From NCBI RefSeq assembly GCF_009600605.1, contig NZ_VWNA01000001.1, positions 1,956,001 through 2,020,000 on the forward strand: 64,000 bases of DNA, written 5' to 3'. The notes under the pieces were generated by a model, which saw only the letters and a list, made by a program, of their open reading frames with translations, was not told where the DNA came from and searched no databases. Below, piece after piece: positions 16,224-25,291 of the stretch (its first letter is position 1; every line of letters begins with the position of its first letter). Source of the DNA: Segnochrobactrum spirostomi (GTDB taxonomy: Bacteria > Pseudomonadota > Alphaproteobacteria > Rhizobiales > Segnochrobactraceae). The translations under genes and the position numbers were made by a program.

Positions 16224-18417
16224 TCTCAGTCAATCCTGCGAAGTCGCTGCGCCCGCGTGGCGCCCCGTTGCCGCCGCCGCCCGACGGCCGGTCCTGCTGC
16301 CGGCTCTGGTCTCCCGTGCCGCTCCATGTCGCGCCGCCGTCGGCGAGGCCGGCGGACGGCTGGGGGACACTCGAAATGAAGCCCGCGGTGTCGGCACCGC
16401 CGGCGTCGATCGCCAGGATGTGCGTGCCGTAGCCCGACGTGCTGAGGAGATCGGCGAGCTTGCCACCGTCCGCCTTGAGGAGGCGCGCGGTCTCCGGATT
16501 GGCGGCGCGCACGCGCAGCTCCAGCGACTGGCCGACGAGCCGCATGCGGACGGTGACGAGACCGAGGGTCGCCGGGTGCATCTGGAGATCGAGGGTGCGC
16601 ACCGGGTCGCGCGCGGCGGCCAGAGCCGCCGGCTCGAGCGCCGCAGCGGCATCGACGCCCGCCTGCGCCTTGATATCCGCGGCCCCGGCGGCGATCGCCC
16701 CGGCGAGGCGCTGTAATTGGGTCGGCGGCAGGCCGCCGGGCGCGGGGCCCGTCGGGCCGGATGCGGCGGTCGTGCTGGCGGCGGTCGCGCCGAATGCCCG
16801 TTCGTTCGCCGCGGTCTCGGCCTCGGCCGTCCGCGCCGCGGTTCGCGCCGGCGCGTCGGCCTCGCGCGTCGCCGGGGAGGTCGCATCGCGATGAGCGTCG
16901 AGACCGTCCCGGCCCGCGCCTCGGCCGGCCGTGTCACTGACGCGGCCCGCGCCGTCGCCCGAGGTCGGCGCTGCGATCACCCCGGCGGCACGGCCGGGCG
17001 TGACGGGCATGTCCGCGCCCCGTCGCGCATCTCCCGCTCCGCGATCACGGAGCGATGTCGCGCTGTCCGGGTCCGACACCGGGCGCATGAGGCCGGTTTC
17101 CGCCGCGGCGACGCCTTGTTGAGCGGCCGTGTCCTGGGGAATGCCTGGCACCGAGAGCACGCCGGCCGGCGCAGAGGCAGGACCGGCGACGCCCGCACCG
17201 GAGGCGGCCTGCGGTGCGGGCGCCGCGATGGATTGAGCCGCACGGGCAGGCTGCACGGGCGCAGCGCCAGCGCCGATGACGGCGGATTCCGTTCTGGATA
17301 GGGAACCCGTCGCCGCACCGGTCTCCGCCCAACGGAGCGCTGGCTCCGTCGAGGAAGACAGCGGCGCGGCGGTCTGGGCAAGCTGCGCCGGCGCGCTGTC
17401 GGCGTCGACCGCGATCGGCTCCGCGCGGGTTCGGTTGGTCGAGGCCGAGGCGGGTGCCGCAAGGGGGTCGGACGCCGGTGGCGGGGCGCCGGTTTGGACA
17501 GCCTGCGACGTCGCGGGCTCGGCGTCGAGGGCGATCGGCTGCCCTGCGGTGCGGCCGGTTGCGAGCGAGACAATATCCGCCGAACGGGGCGCCGGGGCGG
17601 AGGCGCCCTCGGAGACGGGTTCCGTACCGGTCGGCGCGGATGCGGTCGCGGGAAAGGCCTCGTTCGCGGACGCGGCCCGGACCGCGACCTCCTGCTCAGG
17701 AAGCGCCCGTGACGCATCGGCGGCGAGCCGTTCGATCGCGTCCCGTCCGATGTCCGGCATCGACATGTGCGCCGCGTCGGGGGCACGCGCGGCGGTCTCG
17801 AGAGCGCGGGACTGGACGGGCGCGAAATGGGTGCGGCGATCGACGATCGACGCCGAGCCGGCGCCGGTGGCGAGCCCTTTGAGACCGGCCTGGACCGCCG
17901 CGGAGGCGAAAGCATCGAGGGCGGCGTCGGCCTCGGCACCATCACCGACCCCCGCCGGTCCGGCCCAATCGGCCAAGGTGGCCGAGGCATCCGCGACGGC
18001 AGGTGCAGCCGACCCCGCGCCCTCGGCGGACGCCTCGCGTCCGCGGCCGGATCCGGCACCGTCCGCGCGCGATCCCGCCCCGAGCATCATCGCGATCGCG
18101 CCGACCGGATCCGCCGCCGCGCGCCCCGCGGCATCGGCCGGGATGTCGGGCGCCGAAGCGTCCCGTTCGGAGCGGTCGTCGTCGTGACCGCCGTTCGCCC
18201 CATGCGGCTTGCGCTCATCTGCGGCGCCCTCGGTGGCGGCCTTGCCGTCGGGGGCGGCCGCCGCGATGAGCGGCTCCTCGGTGCCGTCCGCGAGCGAGGT
18301 CAGCATGGCGTCGAAGGCCGGCGCGTCGCCGCCCTTCACGTCGCCGCCCTTGCTGGGCTTGGTGCCGCGAACATCGAGTGCGTGGGAATCGCCCAGGCTG
18401 CGTTCGATCTGCGTCAT
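16174..18417 (-). CDS. fliK: FliK, flagellar hook-length control protein (MotD-type)
   Basis: 747 residues, long for FliK. The first about 590 residues are Ala/Pro/Ser-rich low-complexity sequence, as expected for a secreted ruler. The conserved C-terminal domain (about 600-670) has LDLQMHPATLGLVTVRMRLV, GQSLELRVRAANPETARLLK and LADLLSTSGYGTHILAID, the FliK/T3S4 core that contacts FlhB. The protein sets hook length and triggers the export switch. Gene order motB-motC-fliK matches the rhizobial locus where fliK was first called motD. It overlaps motC by 4 bp and the downstream lytic transglycosylase by 50 bp. Confidence 0.88.
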   Translation of the reverse strand: MTQIERSLGDSHALDVRGTKPSKGGDVKGGDAPAFDAMLTSLADGTEEPLIAAAAPDGKAATEGAADERKPHGANGGHDDDRSERDASAPDIPADAAGRAAADPVGAIAMMLGAGSRADGAGSGRGREASAEGAGSAAPAVADASATLADWAGPAGVGDGAEADAALDAFASAAVQAGLKGLATGAGSASIVDRRTHFAPVQSRALETAARAPDAAHMSMPDIGRDAIERLAADASRALPEQEVAVRAASANEAFPATASAPTGTEPVSEGASAPAPRSADIVSLATGRTAGQPIALDAEPATSQAVQTGAPPPASDPLAAPASASTNRTRAEPIAVDADSAPAQLAQTAAPLSSSTEPALRWAETGAATGSLSRTESAVIGAGAAPVQPARAAQSIAAPAPQAASGAGVAGPASAPAGVLSVPGIPQDTAAQQGVAAAETGLMRPVSDPDSATSLRDRGAGDARRGADMPVTPGRAAGVIAAPTSGDGAGRVSDTAGRGAGRDGLDAHRDATSPATREADAPARTAARTAEAETAANERAFGATAASTTAASGPTGPAPGGLPPTQLQRLAGAIAAGAADIKAQAGVDAAAALEPAALAAARDPVRTLDLQMHPATLGLVTVRMRLVGQSLELRVRAANPETARLLKADGGKLADLLSTSGYGTHILAIDAGGADTAGFISSVPQPSAGLADGGATWSGTGDQSRQQDRPSGGGGNGAPRGRSDFAGLTENADETSSRDRPGAVYV

Positions 18418-21212
18418 TGGGGCGCTCCCGCCAGGAGGGAATCGATCGCCGCAAGCCTCGTCTTGGCATTCGCGACGGTCGTGCTGTCCTTCTCCGGTTC
18501 CGGCGCCTTCTGCCCAGGCACCAGCTTCGGCGGCGGCGGCGGGGCGTCTTCGGAAAAGTCGGAGGCGTGATCGATCAGCGCCGCCGTCTCGGAGGCGGCG
18601 CGCAGGAGCGCGCGATCGGACGGATCGAGGCCGGCCGGATCGATGCGGCGAAGCTGATCGAGGACCAGGTCGGTGTGCGGGCTCGTCACCGCGAGGGCGG
18701 CGCCGCGATAGACCAGCGCGCGGGCCTCGAAGGGTGAGCCGGGCTCGACCTCCTGGAGCACCCGCTCGGCCGCAAGGCGCGCGGCGGTGGTACGGCCCTG
18801 ATTGACCGAGGCACGAGCGATGAGGAGATAAAGTTCGACGCGGGCTGCCGGATCGATCTCCGACAGGATCGCGTCGAGCTGGGGGAATTTCTGCGGATCG
18901 TTGACGAAATCCATCCGGCTCAGGCTGGCGGCGAAGCGCTGCCGGAAATTGCCGGCATAGACCGACTTGCGGAACCGCTGGAGATATTGCCGCGACAGCC
19001 GCTCGAACTTCGGCGTATCGCCCTCGTCGCTGACGATCAGGACCTCGCGACGCAGCGCTGCCTCTTCGGTCAACGTGCCCGGCGCGAGGAGCCGCGCATC
19101 GTCGAGCATCGCGATTGCTTCCTTGCGATCGGTCGAGACCGCGAGCGCCGCGCGGGCGAGCGCCACCTGGGCCGCCATGCTGGCGGGCAGCGTGCGGGGG
19201 TCGTACTTCGACAACAGCTTCTTGGCGACGCCCTCGCGGCCCTCGACATAAGCGAGCACGCCATGCATCAGCGCCACGTCGGCGGCCGGCAGCAGGCTTT
19301 GATTGAGCTGACGGCGCAGCGCCTCCGGATTGCCGCCACTCAGCACGTAGGTGATCAGCGCCTCGGCATTGCGGCGGTCCTGCCAGACGAGCGGATCGGC
19401 GTTGGCGAAGGCATCGCCCATACGATTGAGCAGGACGTGTTGCGCCGACAGCACGGCGACGGAACCGGCCGCCATCTGATCCTGCAGCGATTGCAGCGTG
19501 CGCATCAGCTCGTAAGGCTCGCCGATGCTCGGCAAGGCCGCCTTGCGCGTCGCCGACTTGGGCGGGAGGAACGGGTCGGTGGCCAGCGGCTCGGCGCCCG
19601 GCGCCGGCTCGGGGCCCGGCGCCGGCTCGGGGCCCGGCGCCGGCTCGGCGGCGGCAGTCGCGGTCGGCACGGCCGTCGGCGGTTCCGCCGATGCGGTCGC
19701 AGCCGCAGCCTCCGCCGGGGCGGCGGCTTCGGGTGCGGGGGTGGGCGTGGTTGAGCCGGCCGCTGCCGTCGACGCGGCCGCGGCCGGCTCGGCATGGGGC
19801 GTCGTCGCTTGCGCCCGGGCCGGCGCGGCGATTGGAGCCGGCGGGAGCGCCATGCCCGGTGTCGCCGGCCGGGGCGCCACATGCGGGGCGTTCGGCGGAA
19901 GCAGCGGGGCGGGCAGGTCGGCGATCTGACGCACGCCGGCTTCGGCAGCGGCGCCGGCGGTCGTGGACGGCTCCGCGCTCGCCGGAGGCTGCGCCGCGGC
20001 GGGCTCGGCCTTAGACTCGGAAGACGGTTCCGCTGCGGTCGTCTCCGTCGCAGCGGCGGTCTGTCCCGGAGAAGGGGTGTGCGTCGCGACCGCGGCAATG
20101 CTGCCCGCTCCGGGCGACCCCGCGGCCTGGACGGTGGGCACCGGGGCGGCCACGACGGCGGACGCTGACGTCTCCGCAGCCTCAGTCGCGGGAGTGCCAG
20201 CAGGAGCGGTCTCAGTCGCTGCCGCTTCAGTCTCTCCCGCCGCAGGCTCGGCCGAGCCGGTCGTTGGCGTGGTCTCCTGCGAAGCCGCCGTATGCGACGC
20301 CGGCCTAGCCGCCGGCGCTGCGGACGCCGACGCCTGGATCAGGGCCGGATCGGCCGTCGAGGCGGCGGGCGGCGGGCCATCGCCACCCGCGGGCGCGGCC
20401 GCCTCCAGGGTCGTGCCGTCCGCGGCCGCGGTCTCCGCGACGGGGCGCGCGGGCGGCAGCGGCACGCGGACGTTCGCCCGGCGGACGCGGGGCTTCTCGG
20501 CGGCGGGCGCGGCGGCGGGCGCCGACACGGGCGCATAGAGCACCTGGGGCGGACCCGCGGTCGCGGCGCCGCCCTCGGCGGACACCGTCGCAGCCGCCGC
20601 AGCGGTCGCCCCCGAAGCAGCGGTCGTACCGGCCTTCGGCTTCATCGCCGGCGCCGCCGCCGTCACGGCCTCGTCGGCGGTTCCGGACTTGACCGCCACG
20701 TCGGCGGCGTGGGCCGCCGCGGCGAGCGCCGCGTCGTTCTGGCTCGCGAGGTCGGCAGGGCGCATCCTCTTCTTAAGAGCGGCGGCAAGAGCCGCCACCA
20801 CCTCGGGATCGGCACCCGTGGCGCCGGACACCGTGGCGGCCGTAGCGACCTTGGACGCCGCCGAAGCCTTGCCAGTCTGTGCCTTCGCCGGCGCGGACGT
20901 CTTCTCCGCGCCGGAGGATTTGCTCGCCCCCGCGGACTTCGCCACCGCCTGGGATTCCATGGCCGGCGTCAGCGCGAGCGCGCCCGCGGCTGCCGCCGTC
21001 TTCACCTTCTTCTGCTTCGTCGACTTGGCCGAGGACGACGAAGCGTTCGTGCCGGCTGTCTGCGCGATCGAACCGGGATCGTCGGACGGCGGCGCGACGG
21101 TCTGCCCGCTCGCCGGCACCAACACCATGGGCGATTGCGCACCAGCCGGAGTCGCGGCGGTGGCCGCGGCCAGAACCAGAACCGGAAGCAGGACGAGAGC
21201 GACCTTCGTCAC
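18414..21212 (-). CDS. motC: MotC-like periplasmic motility protein with giant low-complexity insert
   Basis: 932 residues. Signal peptide at 1-26 (VALVLLPVLVLAAATAATPA). Residues about 30-560 are almost entirely Ala/Pro/Thr/Glu low complexity. The MotC-like core starts near residue 565 (GEPYELMRTLQSLQDQMAAG) and runs to the end with helical repeats (LVWQDRRNAEALITYVLSGG, LYLLIARASVNQGRTTAARL). In Sinorhizobium, MotC is a periplasmic protein of roughly 430 residues that binds MotB and is stabilised by MotE. The core here has that size, so the extra about 500 residues are an inserted disordered segment. The gene lies between motB and fliK with 4-bp overlaps on both sides, supporting the assignment. 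Confidence 0.8.
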   Translation of the reverse strand: MTKVALVLLPVLVLAAATAATPAGAQSPMVLVPASGQTVAPPSDDPGSIAQTAGTNASSSSAKSTKQKKVKTAAAAGALALTPAMESQAVAKSAGASKSSGAEKTSAPAKAQTGKASAASKVATAATVSGATGADPEVVAALAAALKKRMRPADLASQNDAALAAAAHAADVAVKSGTADEAVTAAAPAMKPKAGTTAASGATAAAAATVSAEGGAATAGPPQVLYAPVSAPAAAPAAEKPRVRRANVRVPLPPARPVAETAAADGTTLEAAAPAGGDGPPPAASTADPALIQASASAAPAARPASHTAASQETTPTTGSAEPAAGETEAAATETAPAGTPATEAAETSASAVVAAPVPTVQAAGSPGAGSIAAVATHTPSPGQTAAATETTAAEPSSESKAEPAAAQPPASAEPSTTAGAAAEAGVRQIADLPAPLLPPNAPHVAPRPATPGMALPPAPIAAPARAQATTPHAEPAAAASTAAAGSTTPTPAPEAAAPAEAAAATASAEPPTAVPTATAAAEPAPGPEPAPGPEPAPGAEPLATDPFLPPKSATRKAALPSIGEPYELMRTLQSLQDQMAAGSVAVLSAQHVLLNRMGDAFANADPLVWQDRRNAEALITYVLSGGNPEALRRQLNQSLLPAADVALMHGVLAYVEGREGVAKKLLSKYDPRTLPASMAAQVALARAALAVSTDRKEAIAMLDDARLLAPGTLTEEAALRREVLIVSDEGDTPKFERLSRQYLQRFRKSVYAGNFRQRFAASLSRMDFVNDPQKFPQLDAILSEIDPAARVELYLLIARASVNQGRTTAARLAAERVLQEVEPGSPFEARALVYRGAALAVTSPHTDLVLDQLRRIDPAGLDPSDRALLRAASETAALIDHASDFSEDAPPPPPKLVPGQKAPEPEKDSTTVANAKTRLAAIDSLLAGAPQ
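19588..19641 (-). repeat. Three tandem 18-bp repeats inside motC
   Basis: Units 19588-19605, 19606-19623 and 19624-19641, sequence GGCTCGGSGCCCGGCGCC on the plus strand, two identical and one with a single change. They encode the hexapeptide repeat Gly-Ala/Pro-Glu-Pro-Ala-Pro in the low-complexity part of MotC. The in-frame length of 18 bp allows copy-number change without disrupting the gene. Confidence 0.85.
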
Positions 21213-22660
21213 GCCGTCGGCTCCTGAAGCAGAATTTCGATACGCCGGTTCTCAGCCGCGCCGGGATCCTTTTGGTTCTTGAGATCGCGGTCGGCGAAGC
21301 TCTCGATGCGCATCACGCGCTTGGAATCGAGGCCGCCGCGCTTCAGCATGTAGAAGGCCATCTGCGCGCGGGCGCTCGAGAGCCGCCAATTGTCGTAGGT
21401 GTCGGACTTGAAGGGGCGACCGTCGGTGTAGCCGCGGATGACGACGCCGCCCGGACGCTCCGAGAGCGTCTTGGCGAGCTTCTCCATGGCGACGACCACC
21501 TTCGGCTCGGGGATCGCCGAGCCGCTCGGGAACATGCTGAAATCGATGTCGTCGGTGAGGCTGATCAGCACGCCTTCCGACGTCGCCTGCACGGCGACGT
21601 GGGGCATGTCGGTGCCCTGGATCGCGGCGGCAATCTTGTTGTTGAGCTCGGCGCCGAGATCCTCGGCCTTTTGCTTCACGGCGGTGGTGGGCGCTTTCTG
21701 GCCGGCGGTCTTCGGCTTCTCGGGCGCGAGAACCTCCACGGGCGGGACCACGCCGGCCATGGCGGCTTCGACGATCGCCGCCGCCTTCGGGTCGAGATTT
21801 TCCGTGATCGCCTTGTTGGCCTGAGCCTGCGCCGCTTGCGCGGCCGCCGTCTGAGCCGCCGGATTGGCTTTCGCAGGCGCCGGATTCGGCGCCTGAGGCG
21901 GCGTCCCGCTCGATGTATCGACCCCGGCGGCATCGAGATTGCCGTCGTTCGGGGCCGAACCGCCGGTGCCCTTCTGGCCGGGCTTGGCGGATTTCGGGTT
22001 CATGCCGCCGTTGGTCTGCCAATAAACGGGGTCGAACGGGTCGCGCGGCGTCGAGCCGCCGGCGACGCCCGGCACGCTCGGTTCGCCGACGATGTTGTCC
22101 GCGGTCGCGCCTTCGGCCGGCGGCGGCACCTCCGCCGCGAGCTTGGCGAGCACCGCATAGGGGTCCTGGAAGGCGCGCAGTTCGGCCGTGGCCGTGCCGG
22201 CGCCGCCGCCGAGCGAGCCGTCGCTGGCGCCGGTGCCGTCGGCACTGCCCGATACCGCCTCGGACGGCGCGCCGCCGCTCTTCTCGCCGAGCTCGCCGCC
22301 GGCACCCCCCTCGCTTTTCGCGCCGGTGCTGGCGCCCGGTGCGCCCGAGCCCTTCTTCTTCTTATCCTCCGGCTTGGACCCGGGCTTCGCCGCGCCCTTC
22401 GATTCGCCCGCCTTGTCCGACGGCTGGTTGAGCCCCTTCTGATTGGAGATGCTCGCCGTCAGGTTGACCGGGTTGAAATAGTTGGCGATCGACTTCTTCA
22501 CCTCGTCGTCGGTGACGTTGACGAGCCACATGATGAGGAAGAAGGCCATCATCGCCGTCATGAAGTCGGCGTGGGCAACCTTCCAAGCGCTCGAGTGAGC
22601 CTCGTGCTCTTCCTCTTCGTGGCGCTTTACGATGATGAGTTCTTGGTGCTCCTGCGACAT
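21209..22660 (-). CDS. motB: MotB, flagellar motor stator subunit
   Basis: 483 residues. The single membrane span AWKVAHADFMTAMMAFFLIM (about 25-44) contains the proton-carrying D32. A long Gly/Ala/Pro-rich periplasmic region (about 75-300) is larger than in enteric MotB (about 308 residues in total). The OmpA-like peptidoglycan-binding domain is at about 330-475, with GGVVIRGYTDGRPFKSDTYD, NWRLSSARAQMAFYMLKRGG and ENRRIEILL. It forms the stator with MotA (encoded at 732) and is expected to bind MotC, encoded immediately downstream with a 4-bp overlap. Confidence 0.95.
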   Translation of the reverse strand: MSQEHQELIIVKRHEEEEHEAHSSAWKVAHADFMTAMMAFFLIMWLVNVTDDEVKKSIANYFNPVNLTASISNQKGLNQPSDKAGESKGAAKPGSKPEDKKKKGSGAPGASTGAKSEGGAGGELGEKSGGAPSEAVSGSADGTGASDGSLGGGAGTATAELRAFQDPYAVLAKLAAEVPPPAEGATADNIVGEPSVPGVAGGSTPRDPFDPVYWQTNGGMNPKSAKPGQKGTGGSAPNDGNLDAAGVDTSSGTPPQAPNPAPAKANPAAQTAAAQAAQAQANKAITENLDPKAAAIVEAAMAGVVPPVEVLAPEKPKTAGQKAPTTAVKQKAEDLGAELNNKIAAAIQGTDMPHVAVQATSEGVLISLTDDIDFSMFPSGSAIPEPKVVVAMEKLAKTLSERPGGVVIRGYTDGRPFKSDTYDNWRLSSARAQMAFYMLKRGGLDSKRVMRIESFADRDLKNQKDPGAAENRRIEILLQEPTA

Positions 22661-22664
22661 CGGC

Positions 22665-23423
22665 TCAGGCCTCCGCCGCGGCGAGGCGTTCCGCCCAGAG
22701 GCGGAGCTGGGTCTCGATGATGGTGTCGCCGGCGGTGACCACGACGTCCGCCGTCTCGTCCACCATGAATTTCACCGAATGCGCGCTCTCGCCGAGGCGC
22801 GCGCGCAGATTGTCGACGAGATCCTGCGGACCGCGAACCTCGAGCGTGCCGTGCTCGTCGTCTTCGAGCAGCCGCCGCATCAGGCCGGCGAGGGTGACCT
22901 GCGCCTGCTGAAGGACGCTCGCCGAGACGACCGGCACCAGCACGCGGGCCAGACCATCGAGCACCGTGCTCTCGATCGCCGCAAGGCCCGCCATGATGCC
23001 GTCGGCGAGAACGCCCGCCTGATCCGCCGCCCAACGCTCGCGCGTCTCGGCGAGTCGCACCTCGAACCCGGCCTCCAACTCCGCGCGCTGTGCCTCGAAG
23101 GAGGCTCGCGCCTCGGCGATGGCTTCGAGGCGGCCACGCAGTTCCGCCTCCTCGATCGCCTTCTGCACCGCCGCCGCGCCATGGCCGACGATCGGCGCCA
23201 CGACCGGGGTGAGCGCGGCCGGGGCGGGGGACGGCGCCTGGGCCGACGCGGCCGACGCCGGCACGACGCGCTCGACGCCGGACCGGTCGCGCGCGAAGGC
23301 GACCGGTTGGAACCCGGGATCGACGTGGGTCGGGAACACCGGCGCCTCGGGCGGTGCCGACGGCGCCGCGGCCCATTCGCCCTTCCCGAAGTCCGGCAGG
23401 TGATGGATCAGCATCGCGTTCAT
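22665..23423 (-). CDS. fliH: FliH-like flagellar assembly/export protein
   Basis: 252 residues from the ATG at 23423, which overlaps the fliF stop (ATGA). A Pro/Ala-rich N-terminus is followed by a long charged coiled coil (about 95-150: AIEEAELRGRLEAIAEARAS, FEAQRAELEAGFEVRLAETR). A C-terminal domain ends with ADVVVTAGDTIIETQLRLWA, comparable to the conserved FliH/HrpE ending where an acidic residue precedes a final helix. FliH regulates the FliI ATPase and docks to FliN. Assignment rests on the architecture and position between fliF and motB; sequence conservation is weak. Confidence 0.72.
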   Translation of the reverse strand: MNAMLIHHLPDFGKGEWAAAPSAPPEAPVFPTHVDPGFQPVAFARDRSGVERVVPASAASAQAPSPAPAALTPVVAPIVGHGAAAVQKAIEEAELRGRLEAIAEARASFEAQRAELEAGFEVRLAETRERWAADQAGVLADGIMAGLAAIESTVLDGLARVLVPVVSASVLQQAQVTLAGLMRRLLEDDEHGTLEVRGPQDLVDNLRARLGESAHSVKFMVDETADVVVTAGDTIIETQLRLWAERLAAAEA

Positions 23424-25087
23424 GACGCGCGCGCCTCCTGCCGGAGCCACTGCTTCAGGATCTGCGCAGCCTGCTCCTCATCGAACTCCACAATCTGCTC
23501 CAGCCGCTTCTGCGGCGTGCGGTTCATCTTGCTGGTGAGGTCCTCGATGAGGTTGATGCTCTCGGGGCTGTCGGGGCCGCCGAGACCACCGAGCCCGCCC
23601 AACGCCTCGAGGGCCAGGCCATCGGCCCCCTCGCCGCCCACGCCGAGCAGAGCGAGTTCGCCGCTCGCCTCCGGGCTCGCCGGACGCGCCAGGATCGACT
23701 TCACCGCCGGCCGCAGGCCGAACCAGATCAAGAGGAGCGCGACGACGAGAATGGTCGCGGCGTTGATCAAGGTGCCGGACTGGCGCAGCAACAGCTCCGT
23801 CACGCTGAGCGGCGGGATCGGCTCCATCGCATGGCCGCCGTCGGCGAAGGCGACGGCCGACACCTTGAGCTGATCGCCACGCTTCTCATTGAAGCCGGTC
23901 GCCGAGCGGACGAGCTGGTCGATGTCCTTCAACTGATCGTCGATCGGAACCGAACCACCCTCGGTGCCGGCGCTCGTCAAGAGCTTCGACTTGTTGACGA
24001 GCACCGCGATCGACAAGTGATCGAGCGAATAGGCGTCGCGGGTGGTCTGGATGGTCTTGCTCGAGAGCTCGTAATTGGTGAGTTCCTCGCGCCGGGTGTT
24101 CTCTTCGTTGGAATCGCCGGCACCGCCCTGGCTCTGGGGCGCTTGCTGCGGAATATTCTGCTGGACGGTGGTGGGCGCGGAATTGGCGCGATTCTGCGAG
24201 GTGGCGTTCTCGCGCACCACGCGGACCGAGCGCTCGACCTTGGAACCCGGGTCGAACACCGTCTCACTGGTGGTCGTCTTGTCGGTGTCGAGCTGGGCGG
24301 TGACGCTCACCTCGAAATTATTGAGGCCGAGATAGGGCGTCAGGGTGCGGCGGATGTTGGCCTCGAGCTCGCGGCTCATTTCGCCTTCGAGGCCGAGCTT
24401 GCGGCCGGAATCGGAGTTTGCGGAATCATCGCCCGAGGCGAGCACGGCGCCGTCGGTGTTGAGCACGGTGACGCCGTCGACCTTGAGGCCGGGGACGGCG
24501 GCGGCGACGAGATGGCGGATCGCCTGAGCGGTGGAGACGTCCTCGGCGTTCTCGGTGCGGATGACGACGGAGGCGGAGGCCGGCTGCTGATCGCGACGGA
24601 ACGAGGCGCGGTCTGGCAGCACCAGATGCACCCGCGCCGCGCGGATGCCTTTCATCCCCTGAATGGTGCGGGCGAGCTCACCCTCGAGGGCGCGGACGCG
24701 GGTCACGTCCTGCATGAAGGAGGTGAGGCCCAGGGAGCCCAGATCGTTGAAGAGTTCGTAGCCGGTGTTGGCGCTCTGCGGCAGGCCCTTCTCTGCGAGC
24801 AGCATGCGCGCATGGGCGCTGTCGCGATGGGTGACCATCAGCGAGGTGCCGTCGGCGCTGACGTCGAAGGGAATGCCGAAATCCTTGAGGACGCCGCCCA
24901 TACGGGTCACGTCCTCACGGTTCAGGCCGGTATAGAGCGGCTCGCGCTCGGGTTGGCTCAGATAATAGGCGCCGAGGCCGATCGCGAGCAGCACCGCGAC
25001 ACCGATCACCCCGAGGGCGATCAGACGCCGTGCACCAAGCTCACGCAGGTTGGCCAGCAGCCTCTCCGCTTGCGCGCGACCCGTCAT
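23420..25087 (-). CDS. fliF: FliF, flagellar MS-ring protein
   Basis: 555 residues, normal FliF length. Two membrane spans at about 19-41 (ALGVIGVAVLLAIGLGAYYL) and 437-460 (INAATILVVALLLIWFGLRP) flank the periplasmic ring-building domains, which include GYELFNDLGSLGLTSFMQDV and RVHLVLPDRASFRRDQQP. The cytoplasmic C-terminus QIVEFDEEQAAQILKQWLRQ (about 533-552) is the FliG-binding tail. FliF is the base on which the C ring (fliG, fliM, fliN in this window) assembles. It heads the minus-strand unit fliF-fliH-motB-motC-fliK-transglycosylase. The 204 bp upstream hold no gene; a CTTGCTTGG at 25233-25241 loosely matches the GCTTG element. Confidence 0.97.
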   Translation of the reverse strand: MTGRAQAERLLANLRELGARRLIALGVIGVAVLLAIGLGAYYLSQPEREPLYTGLNREDVTRMGGVLKDFGIPFDVSADGTSLMVTHRDSAHARMLLAEKGLPQSANTGYELFNDLGSLGLTSFMQDVTRVRALEGELARTIQGMKGIRAARVHLVLPDRASFRRDQQPASASVVIRTENAEDVSTAQAIRHLVAAAVPGLKVDGVTVLNTDGAVLASGDDSANSDSGRKLGLEGEMSRELEANIRRTLTPYLGLNNFEVSVTAQLDTDKTTTSETVFDPGSKVERSVRVVRENATSQNRANSAPTTVQQNIPQQAPQSQGGAGDSNEENTRREELTNYELSSKTIQTTRDAYSLDHLSIAVLVNKSKLLTSAGTEGGSVPIDDQLKDIDQLVRSATGFNEKRGDQLKVSAVAFADGGHAMEPIPPLSVTELLLRQSGTLINAATILVVALLLIWFGLRPAVKSILARPASPEASGELALLGVGGEGADGLALEALGGLGGLGGPDSPESINLIEDLTSKMNRTPQKRLEQIVEFDEEQAAQILKQWLRQEARAS

Positions 25088-25291
25088 GGGCGCCCTTCCC
25101 CTTCCGCAAGGTCAGACCGGCCGCCGGATTTCGGTCCGACAGCCGGTGCGGACGAGCCTCATGCCCGCCGCACCACGCCGGGCGCATTCCTCGCGGAACA
25201 CGGCCGGTGCGGAACGACATTCGCCCGCGAACCTTGCTTGGAGATTGCGTGCCCGTTCGGCGGGATGGGACCGGCAGGGCTGAATCGGCTT

